Shown here piece by piece: positions 1 through 7,229 of a stretch of 64,000 bases of DNA; within the stretch, counting starts at the first letter, position 1; each line of letters starts with the position of its first letter. This stretch comes from JAHDCC01 sp964551835 (GTDB lineage: Bacteria > Actinomycetota > Acidimicrobiia > Acidimicrobiales > SZUA-35), in NCBI GenBank assembly GCA_964551835.1, contig CAZKEM010000094.1:1-64000 (forward strand), given 5' to 3'. The translations under genes were made by a program, and so were the position numbers. The notes under the pieces are model-generated. The model did no database searches. It was not told the DNA's origin and was given only the letters and a program-made list of their open reading frames with translations.

Positions 1-39
1 CGCTCGGGCTGCTGTGTCGCCTTCGGCTATGGTCAGCAT
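1..39 (-). CDS. Possible 5' end of a gene cut by the window edge
   Basis: An ATG on the minus strand at 39 opens a frame that stays open for 13 codons to the window edge (starts MLTIAEGDTAARA). An AGG about eight bases upstream could serve as ribosome binding site. It would follow the VOC gene by 37 bases on the same strand, as in an operon. Too little is present to assign a family, and chance cannot be excluded. Confidence 0.3.
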   Translation of the reverse strand, partial: MLTIAEGDTAARA

Positions 40-75
40 GGTACCGACCTGTGGTCGGCCTGAGCGAAACTCGAA

Positions 76-465
76 CTATTTCATTGAGCTAATGCCGAAC
101 AGGTTGCCTTCGGTATCCTGGCATAGCGTTACCCAGCCAAATTCTCCGATCGAGAACTTCGGCCTGATTACGTCGCCTCCCGCTGCTACAACCCGTGCCT
201 CTTCGACTGAGCAGTCTTCTGAGTTGAAGTACACTTGGGTTCCCCCTGGGCCTGGTTTTGCGCCCTCAGCCTTTACAAGCGCACCGAGTGCCCCGTAGCG
301 AGACATTGATTTGTCGTCAATGGGGAAGCTCATCATCCGGGATTCGCCGGTTGGGTCTCCCATTTCGGTTAGCTTCTGGTCGAGGACGGTCTGATAGAAA
401 TCGACGGCTCGGTCCATATCGTCGACGTAGATGTCAAACCATCCGATTGCATTGTTGGTTGTCAT
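76..465 (-). CDS. VOC-family (glyoxalase/dioxygenase superfamily) protein
   Basis: A 129-residue protein with the vicinal-oxygen-chelate fold pattern: the opening IGWFDIYVDDMDRAVDFYQ is the typical first beta-alpha unit, and the end FGWVTLCQDTEGNLFGI is the typical last strand (DPEGN.FGL type). It is probably a single-domain cytosolic protein forming a dimer. VOC members bind metal and catalyse varied reactions or bind drugs, so the substrate cannot be assigned; it resembles the PhnB/YdcE-like enzymes of unknown substrate. Length is normal for the family. It lies just downstream of an AraC-type regulator on the same strand (gap 81 bases), so the regulator may control it. Confidence 0.8.
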   Translation of the reverse strand: MTTNNAIGWFDIYVDDMDRAVDFYQTVLDQKLTEMGDPTGESRMMSFPIDDKSMSRYGALGALVKAEGAKPGPGGTQVYFNSEDCSVEEARVVAAGGDVIRPKFSIGEFGWVTLCQDTEGNLFGISSMK

Positions 466-546
466 GTGTTCACTCCTAGTTTTGGCTGCTGGTTTCAGCT
501 GTCTCTAGTCAACGTAAACGCTAGAACCTGGTGTGTATTGTAAAAA

Positions 547-1287
547 TCAGACACCGAACTTTTTGGCGTACTTCTCGGGCGTGTATCCCGTAATTTTTCG
601 GAACGAATGAATGAAGTGCGACTGGTCAGTGTAGGACAAGAGGTAGTCCCGTCGGAACGACTGTTGAAGCCGGAGAACTTTGAGAAGGTCATGTGGGGTA
701 AATCCGGTCACGCGTTTAAGTGTCCGCTGAAGTTGCCGGGTGGATATTCCGGTCAAGGCTGCCATGTCGGCCACAGAGTTGATGTCGTCAAGATTGGTCA
801 AAATCTGTTCGGTTATGACGTTTGCAGCGATTATGTCATCGTCGATGAGCTGCTGAGTCAACTCTGACATGATCGCCTGTTGGGCCGCAAAGTCAAGGTT
901 GGTAAGTCTGGTGTTGGTGTCGACTAGTGGTAAGTCGCCGAGGTACGGGGTTCCTACGTAGCTGTGGACGATTTCGTTCGGGTCTCCTTGCCACACTCCG
1001 GGGAAAAACTGGATGCCAGCATAGTGAAACGTCTTTCCTAGGTTCAGAACTTCGAAGGTGGTTCGTAGTGCCGTGATACCCGCGATTTGGGTGTCCGTCT
1101 GGTCGAACAGAAGGTTGACACATGCGTCAGGCAAAACATGGAGGTGGAAGTCTTTTTGAAGTTCGGCGTCTGTTTTGAGTTCCCAGAAACAATGAACCAG
1201 ACCTGACAGGCTGTCGGGCGGCGCCGCCTCGGTATATCGAACCGGTTGAAGCCCTCGTTCGATGCCGTCTTGGGTCGGACTGTACAT
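547..1287 (-). CDS. AraC-family transcriptional regulator
   Basis: The C-terminal third carries the two-helix-turn-helix AraC DNA-binding domain: VADMAALTGISTRQLQRTL is the first HTH, and SYTDQSHFIHSFRKITGYTP is the second with the usual G-x-[ST]-P ending. The N-terminal part (starting with a YxEAxPPxxLxGLVHCFWEL pattern) matches the DUF6597-type sensor domain seen in many actinobacterial AraC proteins. I chose the ATG at 1287 (246 aa); a longer frame from 1323 would begin inside a perfect hairpin (1293-1324). The next gene downstream on the strand encodes a VOC protein, a common partner. The effector is unknown. Confidence 0.85.
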   Translation of the reverse strand: MYSPTQDGIERGLQPVRYTEAAPPDSLSGLVHCFWELKTDAELQKDFHLHVLPDACVNLLFDQTDTQIAGITALRTTFEVLNLGKTFHYAGIQFFPGVWQGDPNEIVHSYVGTPYLGDLPLVDTNTRLTNLDFAAQQAIMSELTQQLIDDDIIAANVITEQILTNLDDINSVADMAALTGISTRQLQRTLKRVTGFTPHDLLKVLRLQQSFRRDYLLSYTDQSHFIHSFRKITGYTPEKYAKKFGV

Positions 1288-1292
1288 GGTGT

Positions 1293-1324
1293 GTTGCCAC
1301 CCGGCCAGCGTGCCGGGTGGCAAC
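1293..1324. terminator. Perfect 13-bp hairpin between lipoprotein and AraC genes
   Basis: Arms 1293-1305 and 1312-1324 are perfectly complementary, with a 6-base loop. It lies between the stop of the minus-strand lipoprotein gene (1340) and the AraC ATG (1287). No clear U-run follows on the minus strand, so it may be a weak terminator, a transcript-end stabiliser or a leader element that limits AraC translation. Confidence 0.45.
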
Positions 1325-1339
1325 CTGCCTCGTTCTTTT

Positions 1340-2041
1340 CTAGCTGGTTGTGGTGAAGTCGATTACCGTTTGGAGTTGCGCAGATACGTCTGCGGCGGTC
1401 AAGCCGTCGGCGGTGAAGATCATCAAGTTGTCTTCCCCATCGATGATAATGCTCTCTGCTGCTCCTGCTATGCCCGTGGGCGTGGTGGTAGCTATCTTGA
1501 CGCTTAGACCCGAACCGAGTTTAGTCGTTACGGGGTCTTCGCTTGTAACCGTGAAGCCTCTCGCCTCGATGGTTTGTCGAAGACCTAGGGCAACGTCATC
1601 CACCGCCGTGTTTGCTTGTGCTGCGGGTGCAACGACCAGGTTGATGACGCCGCCTTCAGGTGGGACTGCAACCCAGTCGACCTGTGTGGCAACTAGCTTT
1701 ACTTGTTCGAGCGTTCCTTGAGCTTCCAGTACTCCGAGAATTGCAGGATTTTTTTCGGCGAGTGCCGCTTCGAAGTCCCCGCCTTTTGTGACCGAAGCCC
1801 AGTCCTCGGGCACGTCGAGGGCGATGTTGCCGATGACAACTGCGCCTTCAGGTGGGGCCGGTTGTGTTTCCTCGACCGGGGCAGTTGCAGCGGTGGTGGC
1901 TGGGGCGGCAGTTGTTTCGCCTGCTGTGACTGAGGTTGTGATGGTGCTTTGTTCTTCCCCGGAACCGCATGACGCCAGAATCAGCGCCGCCGCCGCAAGG
2001 CCGCCAAATAGTTTGTTTGTCTTGCTCTTGAGACCGTTCAT
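1340..2041 (-). CDS. Secreted lipoprotein of unknown function
   Basis: A 233-residue protein opening with a basic n-region (NGLKSKTNK), a hydrophobic stretch (LFGGLAAAALILAS) and a lipobox with Cys in LASCGSG, so it should be lipid-anchored outside the membrane. A low-complexity Thr/Ala/Pro/Glu linker follows (about residues 25-60), then a globular domain with IALDVPEDWASVT, like small actinobacterial lipoproteins of the LppX/LpqN kind where a C-terminal alpha/beta domain binds hydrophobic ligands; that link is only suggestive. I chose ATG 2041, which has GGA about seven bases upstream; ATG 2050 adds three residues. The open frame further upstream lacks signal-peptide logic. Confidence 0.75.
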   Translation of the reverse strand: MNGLKSKTNKLFGGLAAAALILASCGSGEEQSTITTSVTAGETTAAPATTAATAPVEETQPAPPEGAVVIGNIALDVPEDWASVTKGGDFEAALAEKNPAILGVLEAQGTLEQVKLVATQVDWVAVPPEGGVINLVVAPAAQANTAVDDVALGLRQTIEARGFTVTSEDPVTTKLGSGLSVKIATTTPTGIAGAAESIIIDGEDNLMIFTADGLTAADVSAQLQTVIDFTTTS

Positions 2042-2280
2042 AATTTCCATGCCGCTTTCTCGAGTTGTCCTCAATATCTTAGCTTCCCGGGCCTCCCGGC
2101 TAAAGGGCGGCTGGCGGAAAAGTAACATTGGTGCTACTCCATGACTCGTATCTGTCTTGGGTCCGTCTTTGGGGCAGCTACTAGTGCTCCGCGTTGAGTT
2201 TGTGCCAAGACTGCGCACGGGGTTGCAGAGGCAAATATGTTCCCATAACATAGTCCGTTGGCTCTTAGGGCTGTTTTTCC

Positions 2281-2309
2281 TTGAAGTCAAGCTGCTTTTG
2301 GACTATATG
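2281..2309 (+). promoter_or_regulatory. Sigma-70-like promoter for the infA operon
   Basis: TTGAAG at 2281-2286 and TATATG at 2304-2309 are separated by 17 bases, a good vegetative promoter spacing. It would start transcription near 2316, giving a leader of about 40 bases before infA. The next gene upstream is on the opposite strand, so a promoter is needed in this gap. Inferred from sequence only. Confidence 0.5.
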
Positions 2310-2358
2310 TTCCGAGGTAGCTAATCCGCTTAGTCTATTTCGCTCACGGAGGCGTGTT

Positions 2359-2583
2359 CTGCCAAAGCAAAAAGAAGATGCAATTGTTCTCGAGGGAACA
2401 ATAACCGAATCTCTACCAAACGCTATGTTTCGGGTAGAGCTTGAAAACGGCCATAACGTACTTGGCCATATATCGGGAAAGATGCGACGGCATTACATTC
2501 GTATTCTTCCCGGTGATCGAGTTCAGGTAGAACTCACCCCTTACGACCTCACACGAGGTCGCATTACCTACCGTTACAAGTAG
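2359..2583 (+). CDS. infA: Translation initiation factor IF-1, apparent CTG start
   Basis: A 74-residue OB-fold protein that binds the 30S A site during initiation. The frame from PKQKEDAIVLEGTI through LPNAMFRVELENGH, ISGKMRRHYIRI, PGDRVQVE and DLTRGRITYRYK matches IF-1 end to end. No ATG, GTG or nearby TTG precedes the conserved start: the codon before Pro-Lys-Gln is CTG at 2359, with a perfect GGAGG at 2348-2352, six bases upstream. The only in-frame TTG (2281) sits in the predicted promoter and would add 26 non-homologous residues. IF-1 itself influences start-codon discrimination, so a CTG start could matter for autoregulation (inference). Confidence 0.9.
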   Translation: MPKQKEDAIVLEGTITESLPNAMFRVELENGHNVLGHISGKMRRHYIRILPGDRVQVELTPYDLTRGRITYRYK

Positions 2584-2687
2584 GAGCTTCTCAGGCGAGA
2601 GTCCTCGCCAGCAAGAAACTAAGCAATCCGAATTCCAGTTGGGTCCTTTGCGGGTCTAACTCACTTACTACTACAGGAACCCCCCCG

Positions 2688-2801
2688 ATGAAGGTTCGTC
2701 CAAGCGTTAAACCGATGTGTGAGAAATGCAAAGTGATCCGGCGTAGAAGCCGTGTCATGGTTATTTGCGAGAACCCTCGTCATAAGCAGAGGCAAGGCTA
2801 A
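2688..2801 (+). CDS. rpmJ: Ribosomal protein bL36 (zinc-binding form)
   Basis: A 37-residue protein (MKVRPSVKPMCEKCKVIRRR... ending NPRHKQRQG) of the usual length for bL36 of the 50S subunit. It keeps all four zinc ligands, Cys11, Cys14, Cys27 and His32, so it is the zinc-containing C+ form. It lies between infA and rpsM in the standard order; the gap to rpsM is two bases. An AGGA about eight bases upstream (2675-2678) can act as ribosome binding site. Confidence 0.97.
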   Translation: MKVRPSVKPMCEKCKVIRRRSRVMVICENPRHKQRQG

Positions 2802-2803
2802 AT

Positions 2804-3181
2804 ATGGCTCGTATTGCGGGCGTGGACATTCCACGCGACAAGCGCACAATCATTTCACTCACATACGTATTCGGTGTTGGCCGCTCTCAGGCTGTCACAA
2901 TCGTTGAAGAGACTGGCATTAACGGCAATACCCGAGTTAAGGACTTGACCGATGATGAGGTGCAACGCATCCGGACCTGGCTCGATGAGAATCTCAAAAC
3001 CGAAGGCGATCTCCGTCGCCAGGTTTCACAAGACATCAATCGCAAGAAAGAGATTGGTTGCCATGCTGGCATCCGTCACCGTAAGGGCCTTCCGGTTCGT
3101 GGTCAGCGGACCCAAACCAACGCCCGTACCCGCAAAGGCCCCAAGCGGACAGTTGCTGGCAAGAAGAAAGTTATCAAGTAA
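2804..3181 (+). CDS. rpsM: Ribosomal protein uS13
   Basis: A 125-residue head protein of the 30S subunit that contacts 23S rRNA and the P-site tRNA. It starts MARIAGVDIPRDKR, carries the helix-two-turn-helix (TYVFGVGRSQA), the rRNA-binding RRQVSQDI and the motif GIRHRKGLPVRGQRTQTNAR, and ends in a basic tail (RKGPKRTVAGKKK). Length is normal. Its stop overlaps the rpsK start (TAATG), pointing to coupled translation within the alpha operon. Confidence 0.98.
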   Translation: MARIAGVDIPRDKRTIISLTYVFGVGRSQAVTIVEETGINGNTRVKDLTDDEVQRIRTWLDENLKTEGDLRRQVSQDINRKKEIGCHAGIRHRKGLPVRGQRTQTNARTRKGPKRTVAGKKKVIK

Positions 3182-3552
3182 TGGCCCGCAAAAAAGACCG
3201 CAAGAACGTCACCCACGGTGTCGCTCACATAAAATCAAGCTTTAACAACACGATCATTGCTATTTCGGACCGTGGTGGAAACGTCGTTTCTTGGGCTTCA
3301 GCCGGAAACGTTGGCTTCACGGGTTCACGAAAATCGACTCCGTATGCTGCTCAGCAGGCGGCTGAAGCTGCCGCTCGCCGAGCGATGGAGCATGGAGTAC
3401 GCAAAGTCGACGTTCATGTCAAGGGCCCAGGCTCTGGTCGTGAAACTGCCATTCGTTCGATTCAGAACGCCGGCATTGAGGTAACAGGAATCAAAGACGT
3501 AACGCCGGTGCCTCACAACGGTTGCCGTCAGCCTAAGCGGCGAAGGGTTTAA
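3181..3552 (+). CDS. rpsK: Ribosomal protein uS11
   Basis: A 123-residue platform protein of the 30S subunit. Diagnostic stretches are GVAHIKSSFNNTIIAISD, SAGNVGFTGSRKSTPYAAQQAAE, VKGPGSGRETAIRS, DVTPVPHNGCRQPKRRRV. The start codon overlaps the rpsM stop by one base. Length is slightly short of 130 aa, typical of actinobacteria. Three bases separate its stop from rpsD. Confidence 0.98.
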   Translation: MARKKDRKNVTHGVAHIKSSFNNTIIAISDRGGNVVSWASAGNVGFTGSRKSTPYAAQQAAEAAARRAMEHGVRKVDVHVKGPGSGRETAIRSIQNAGIEVTGIKDVTPVPHNGCRQPKRRRV

Positions 3553-3555
3553 GAC

Positions 3556-4170
3556 ATGTCACGCTACACCGGCCCACGCGCCCGAGTATCACGCCGTCTC
3601 GGCACCAACATTTTCGGCACTCAGGGCGAAACTCAAGCTCTTGAGAAGCGGCCATACCCTCCTGGCGTTCACGGTCGTACCCGACGCCGTGGTAACACGA
3701 GCGAATATTTGGTTCAGCTTCAGGAAAAGCAGAAAGCTCGCTTTTCGTACGGGCTGACCGAACGGCAGTTCCGTGTCGTCTATAAGGAAGCGTCTCGTCG
3801 TGACGGCGTCACTGGTGAGAACATGCTTAAATTGCTTGAGCTTCGCCTCGACAACGTGATCTACCGGTCTGGTTGGGGTTCTACCCGGCCGCAGGCCCGC
3901 CAGTTCGTTTCTCATGGTCACGTGACTGTCAACGGCAAACGGGTTAATATCCCTTCATATCGTGTTCGTAAAGGCGATCTGATCGAAATCCGTGAGAAGA
4001 CCCGCACCAACCCGATTGTTCAGTGGAACAAAGACGTGCTCGACCGTACTCCGCCTGCGTGGTTGGAAAAGAGCGGCGATTTTTCTGTCAAAGTTTACGC
4101 TGAACCACTGCGTGAGCAAATCGACGTTCCGTTGCGTGAGCAGCTAATTGTCGAGCTCTACAGTAAGTAA
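3556..4170 (+). CDS. rpsD: Ribosomal protein uS4
   Basis: A 204-residue primary 16S rRNA-binding protein that nucleates 30S assembly and, in many bacteria, represses the alpha operon by binding its mRNA. It begins SRYTGPRARVSRRLG, carries EKRPYPPGVHGRTRRR, LLELRLDNVIYRSGW and the S4 RNA-binding domain from about residue 95 (ARQFVSHGHVTVNGKRVNIPS). The N-terminal zinc Cys cluster of some S4 proteins is absent, so this is the zinc-free form. It lies between rpsK and rpoA in the usual order. Confidence 0.98.
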   Translation: MSRYTGPRARVSRRLGTNIFGTQGETQALEKRPYPPGVHGRTRRRGNTSEYLVQLQEKQKARFSYGLTERQFRVVYKEASRRDGVTGENMLKLLELRLDNVIYRSGWGSTRPQARQFVSHGHVTVNGKRVNIPSYRVRKGDLIEIREKTRTNPIVQWNKDVLDRTPPAWLEKSGDFSVKVYAEPLREQIDVPLREQLIVELYSK

Positions 4171-4211
4171 TTGTTCAGAACGTATCGAAACCCGAAACCG
4201 AGGAAACCCCC

Positions 4212-5153
4212 ATGCTGGTAATTCAGCGCCCAACAGTTGAGCAGCTTGATGACGGCGAGTCGAACCATGGCTCGTTTGCTATCGGCCCGCTAGAGCCAGG
4301 CTTTGGTCATACGCTCGGCAACTCGCTGCGCCGTACATTGCTGTCTTCCGTTCCAGGATCAGCTATCACTACCGTTCGTTTCGACGACGCTCTCCACGAG
4401 TTCGACACCATTACTGGTGTGGTCGAAGACGTCACCGACATCATTTTGAACATCAAGGACATTGTTGTTCGGAGCGAGAACGAAGAGCCAGTTGTACTGC
4501 GGCTTGACGTTAGCGGTCCTGGTGAAGTCACGGCCGGAGATATATCGTGCCCGCCCGACGTTGAGATTCTCAACCCTGAAGCCCCGATCGCAACCCTTAA
4601 CGAAAAGGGTCGTGTAGCGGTTGATTTGACGGTCGAACGTGGTCGAGGTTGGAGCGCTTCGTCTCGCCCATCCGACACTCAGACGATCGGTATCATCCTG
4701 ATCGACGCCATCTACAGCCCGATCCGCCGAGTTTCATTGCTCGTTGAACCAACCCGTGTCGAGCAGTCAACCGACTTCGACCGGCTGATTCTGGATGTGG
4801 AAACCGACGGTTCTATGGCTCCTCGCGATGCGCTTGCTTCTGCTGGGGCGACGTTGCGGACGTTGGTGCAACTCGTTGAAGAAATGACCGAAGAGCCTGA
4901 AGGCCTCACCCTCGGTGAAGCGCCAGCTGCTACTTCGGGTTCTCCTGACCTCGATCTACCGATCGAAGATCTTGACCTCACCGAGCGTCCACGTAACTGT
5001 CTGAAGCGTGCACAGGTGAACACGATCGGTGAACTGCTAACTAAGAACGAAGATGATCTGATGGCCATTACTAACTTCGGTGACAAGTCGCTCCGCGAAG
5101 TCATCGCCAAGTTGGATGAACGTGGGTTGTCGCTGCGCGGAAGTAGATTATAG
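4212..5153 (+). CDS. rpoA: RNA polymerase alpha subunit
   Basis: A 313-residue subunit that dimerises to nucleate RNA polymerase assembly. The N-terminal domain (about 1-225) holds FAIGPLEPGFGHTLGNSLRRTLLSS-type residues, contact for beta and beta', and VERGRGW. A Pro/Asp-rich linker (about 225-245) leads to the C-terminal domain with LTERPRNCLKRAQVNTIGELL and NFGDKSLREVIAKL, which binds UP elements and activators. Length is normal for actinobacteria. A GAGGAAA (4200-4206) lies close upstream. The stop is followed after three bases by rplQ. Confidence 0.98.
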   Translation: MLVIQRPTVEQLDDGESNHGSFAIGPLEPGFGHTLGNSLRRTLLSSVPGSAITTVRFDDALHEFDTITGVVEDVTDIILNIKDIVVRSENEEPVVLRLDVSGPGEVTAGDISCPPDVEILNPEAPIATLNEKGRVAVDLTVERGRGWSASSRPSDTQTIGIILIDAIYSPIRRVSLLVEPTRVEQSTDFDRLILDVETDGSMAPRDALASAGATLRTLVQLVEEMTEEPEGLTLGEAPAATSGSPDLDLPIEDLDLTERPRNCLKRAQVNTIGELLTKNEDDLMAITNFGDKSLREVIAKLDERGLSLRGSRL

Positions 5154-5156
5154 AAA

Positions 5157-5510
5157 ATGCCAGGTACACCACGTAAGTCTCGTCGTTTCGGCGGTTCGGC
5201 TTCACACCAAAAAGCCATGATGGCCAACCTTGTAGCTTCGCTTATTGCGGCTGAAGGTATTGAGACCACCGAAGCGAAGGCTAAGGCAATGCGTCCTGTA
5301 GCCGAGAAGCTCATCACCAAAGCAAAAAAAGGTGACCTTCACAACTTCCGTCAAGTGCTTGCATTTGTGCGTGACGTTGAGATGACTACCAAAATGTTTG
5401 ATGAGGTAGGCCCTCGCTATGCGGACCGTCCAGGCGGTTACACCCGTATTCTGAAACTGGGACCGCGTAAAGGCGACAACGCTCCGATGGCTCGTATCGA
5501 GCTGGTCTAA
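5157..5510 (+). CDS. rplQ: Ribosomal protein bL17
   Basis: A 117-residue 50S protein located near the polypeptide exit tunnel. Diagnostic stretches are GSASHQKAMMANLVASLI, ITTTEAKAKAMRP-like ETTEAKAKAMRPVAEKLIT, and the end DRPGGYTRILKLGPRKGDNAPMA. Length is typical. It closes the ribosomal part of the alpha operon; a perfect hairpin follows at 5551-5576, before truA. Confidence 0.98.
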   Translation: MPGTPRKSRRFGGSASHQKAMMANLVASLIAAEGIETTEAKAKAMRPVAEKLITKAKKGDLHNFRQVLAFVRDVEMTTKMFDEVGPRYADRPGGYTRILKLGPRKGDNAPMARIELV

Positions 5511-5550
5511 AAGTTCTCTAACGAGAACCGCCATACACGATGACAGGAGT

Positions 5551-5576
5551 AAACGGCGCCGGCGACGGCGCCGTTT
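5551..5576 (+). terminator. Hairpin between rplQ and truA
   Basis: AAACGGCGCC (5551-5560) and GGCGCCGTTT (5567-5576) form a perfect 10-bp stem with a 6-base loop. Only three T close the stem and no longer T-run follows, so read-through into truA is likely; it could be an attenuator between ribosomal genes and truA. Its presence argues against a truA start upstream at 5540. Confidence 0.55.
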
Positions 5577-5596
5577 CTCGTGTCGAGGGAGACGAC

Positions 5597-6394
5597 ATGC
5601 GGGTTCGTATGGTCATTGCCTACGATGGCACCGACTTTAGGGGTTTGGCGAAACAGCCGAACGTCAGAACCGTTATCGGCGAGTTGGAGCGGGTTTTGGA
5701 TCCGTTCGGCGATGACATCAACATTGTGATGTCGGGCCGCACCGACGCCGGCGTCCACGGCTGGGGGCAGGTTCTGTCGTTTGACTTGCCTGCCGACGCC
5801 AACTTGGCTCGTATACAGAAAAGTGTGAACTCGCGGCTCGGCCCCGAAGTTGTTGCCCGGAGGTTGGAGGCGGCCGAACCTGACTTTCACGCCCGGTTCG
5901 ACGCGACTGGACGTCATTACCGGTATCGGGTTTTAAATCGTCGAGTGCCCGACCCGTTTCTAGCCCGTTTAGCGTGGCATGTACGCGACCCGTTAGATGT
6001 GGGAGCGATGAACGCTGCGGCCGCCCATTTCATCGGGCTGCATGACTTCACGTCGTTTTGCCGCATGCCTAAGAAAGGTCCCGAGTATCCACCGGTTGTT
6101 CTTGAACGAACGCTTCGGACAGCGGTTTGGACCGAGATTGGCGATGGGGAGCTGCTGTTTGAAATTTCGGGCTCGGCGTTCTGCCATCAGATGGTGCGCA
6201 GCATCGTCGGGTTTCTGGCTTCGGTTGGGTTAGGTAAACGGCACGCCGACGAAGTTCTGGTTGAATTAGCAGCCCGCGATAGGTCCAATTCGGAGCCTCT
6301 GGCCCCTCCGCATGGACTTACCCTGTGGCAGGTCGACTATGCCGGCGGGAATGCGTCCGCCGGTCCTGCAGCTAGCGAGCGTTACACGACCTAG
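5597..6394 (+). CDS. truA: tRNA pseudouridine(38-40) synthase
   Basis: TruA isomerises uridines 38-40 in tRNA anticodon stems. The catalytic Asp is in VMSGRTDAGVHGWGQV, with the start motif MRVRMVIAYDGTDFRGLAKQP, and later FHARFDATGRHYRYRV, HDFTSFCR and GSAFCHQMVRSIVGFLASVG, all family hallmarks. I chose ATG 5597 (265 aa), which has GAGGGAG just upstream; an earlier ATG at 5540 would read through a hairpin and add 19 poorly conserved residues. It follows rplQ as in many actinobacteria, where rplM usually comes next; here a 31-kb glycan island intervenes. Confidence 0.96.
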   Translation: MRVRMVIAYDGTDFRGLAKQPNVRTVIGELERVLDPFGDDINIVMSGRTDAGVHGWGQVLSFDLPADANLARIQKSVNSRLGPEVVARRLEAAEPDFHARFDATGRHYRYRVLNRRVPDPFLARLAWHVRDPLDVGAMNAAAAHFIGLHDFTSFCRMPKKGPEYPPVVLERTLRTAVWTEIGDGELLFEISGSAFCHQMVRSIVGFLASVGLGKRHADEVLVELAARDRSNSEPLAPPHGLTLWQVDYAGGNASAGPAASERYTT

Positions 6395-6575
6395 TAGGCC
6401 GCGAAACACCTGCGTCAGTTCTCTAGGTTTGGATGTCTGCGATTTGTCCCGGGGTGGGGAAGTTCGCCCAATGCTTGCGGAGCGTCCGAGCTTAGGTCGC
6501 GTTGTTCACCAAATTCGAAAAACCCTGACTTGGGCCGGTCCGTCTGGGTGGGCTGGGTTGTTGTAGAATAGTCAG

Positions 6576-7229
6576 GTGCAGCTCTATCGTTTTGACCCTG
6601 ACTTGTTGGCAGCCGCCTACGGTGATGTCGGGTCTCAGGTGGTTGAAATTGTCGGAGCTATTCGACCCGGTGGTTGGGGCGAAGCCCTATCTGGGGCGTG
6701 GGATGTAAAGACGTTGGTCGCCCACACGATGCGAGCGTTTAGCGGGGTAACGAACTACCTGGTTGAAGGCGAAGGTCAAGGCATCGAACTTGTCGGTCCG
6801 ATTAGTTACTACACGGCCGCGTTCGCGTCGGGCGTTTCGACCGTCGACATCGACCGTCGAGCAGTCGCTGCCGGTAAGGCTTTAGAAGGTGACGTCGCCG
6901 AGCAGTGCCGGTCTAGTTACGAGTTAGCGGTCGCCTCAGTTAAGGAGCATTCGCCGGACGCGCCGGTCAAGACGCCTTTTGGGGTTATGGCCCTCGCTGA
7001 CTATCTACCAAGCCGAATCGTTGAGCTGGTCGCCCACGGCGAAGATTTGAAAGCGGCGACGGGTTCCGGTGTCGAGCTGGCTGCGGACGCAGTCGAAGTC
7101 GCGGCCGTTACGTGCTCGTCGGTAGCTGCTCAGCGAGGGTTAGGGGTCGATGCACTGTTGGTGTTGACTGGCCGACGGGCGACGGATAGGCTCAACGTCT
7201 TGGGGTTTGACGCTGCGGGGTGTAAGTGA
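6576..7229 (+). CDS. DinB/maleylpyruvate-isomerase-type mycothiol-dependent family protein
   Basis: A 217-residue protein with the four-helix DinB-like N-terminal domain: WDVKTLVAHTMRAFSGVTNYL contains the conserved His after a WxxxxLVAH pattern, followed later by PSRIVELVAHGEDL, the second His segment of the family. The C-terminal part (ALLVLTGRRATDRLNVLGF) is the short TGR-containing tail common in actinobacterial members. These proteins bind metal and often use mycothiol as cofactor; the substrate is unknown. Start GTG 6576. Its stop overlaps the next gene by four bases (GTGA), so the two are translated together. Confidence 0.75.
   Translation: MQLYRFDPDLLAAAYGDVGSQVVEIVGAIRPGGWGEALSGAWDVKTLVAHTMRAFSGVTNYLVEGEGQGIELVGPISYYTAAFASGVSTVDIDRRAVAAGKALEGDVAEQCRSSYELAVASVKEHSPDAPVKTPFGVMALADYLPSRIVELVAHGEDLKAATGSGVELAADAVEVAAVTCSSVAAQRGLGVDALLVLTGRRATDRLNVLGFDAAGCK

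Noticed and set aside
4712..5320. A 202-codon minus-strand frame across rpoA and rplQ
   Set aside because: It is antisense to two essential, clearly recognised genes and its product is low-complexity Ser/Arg.
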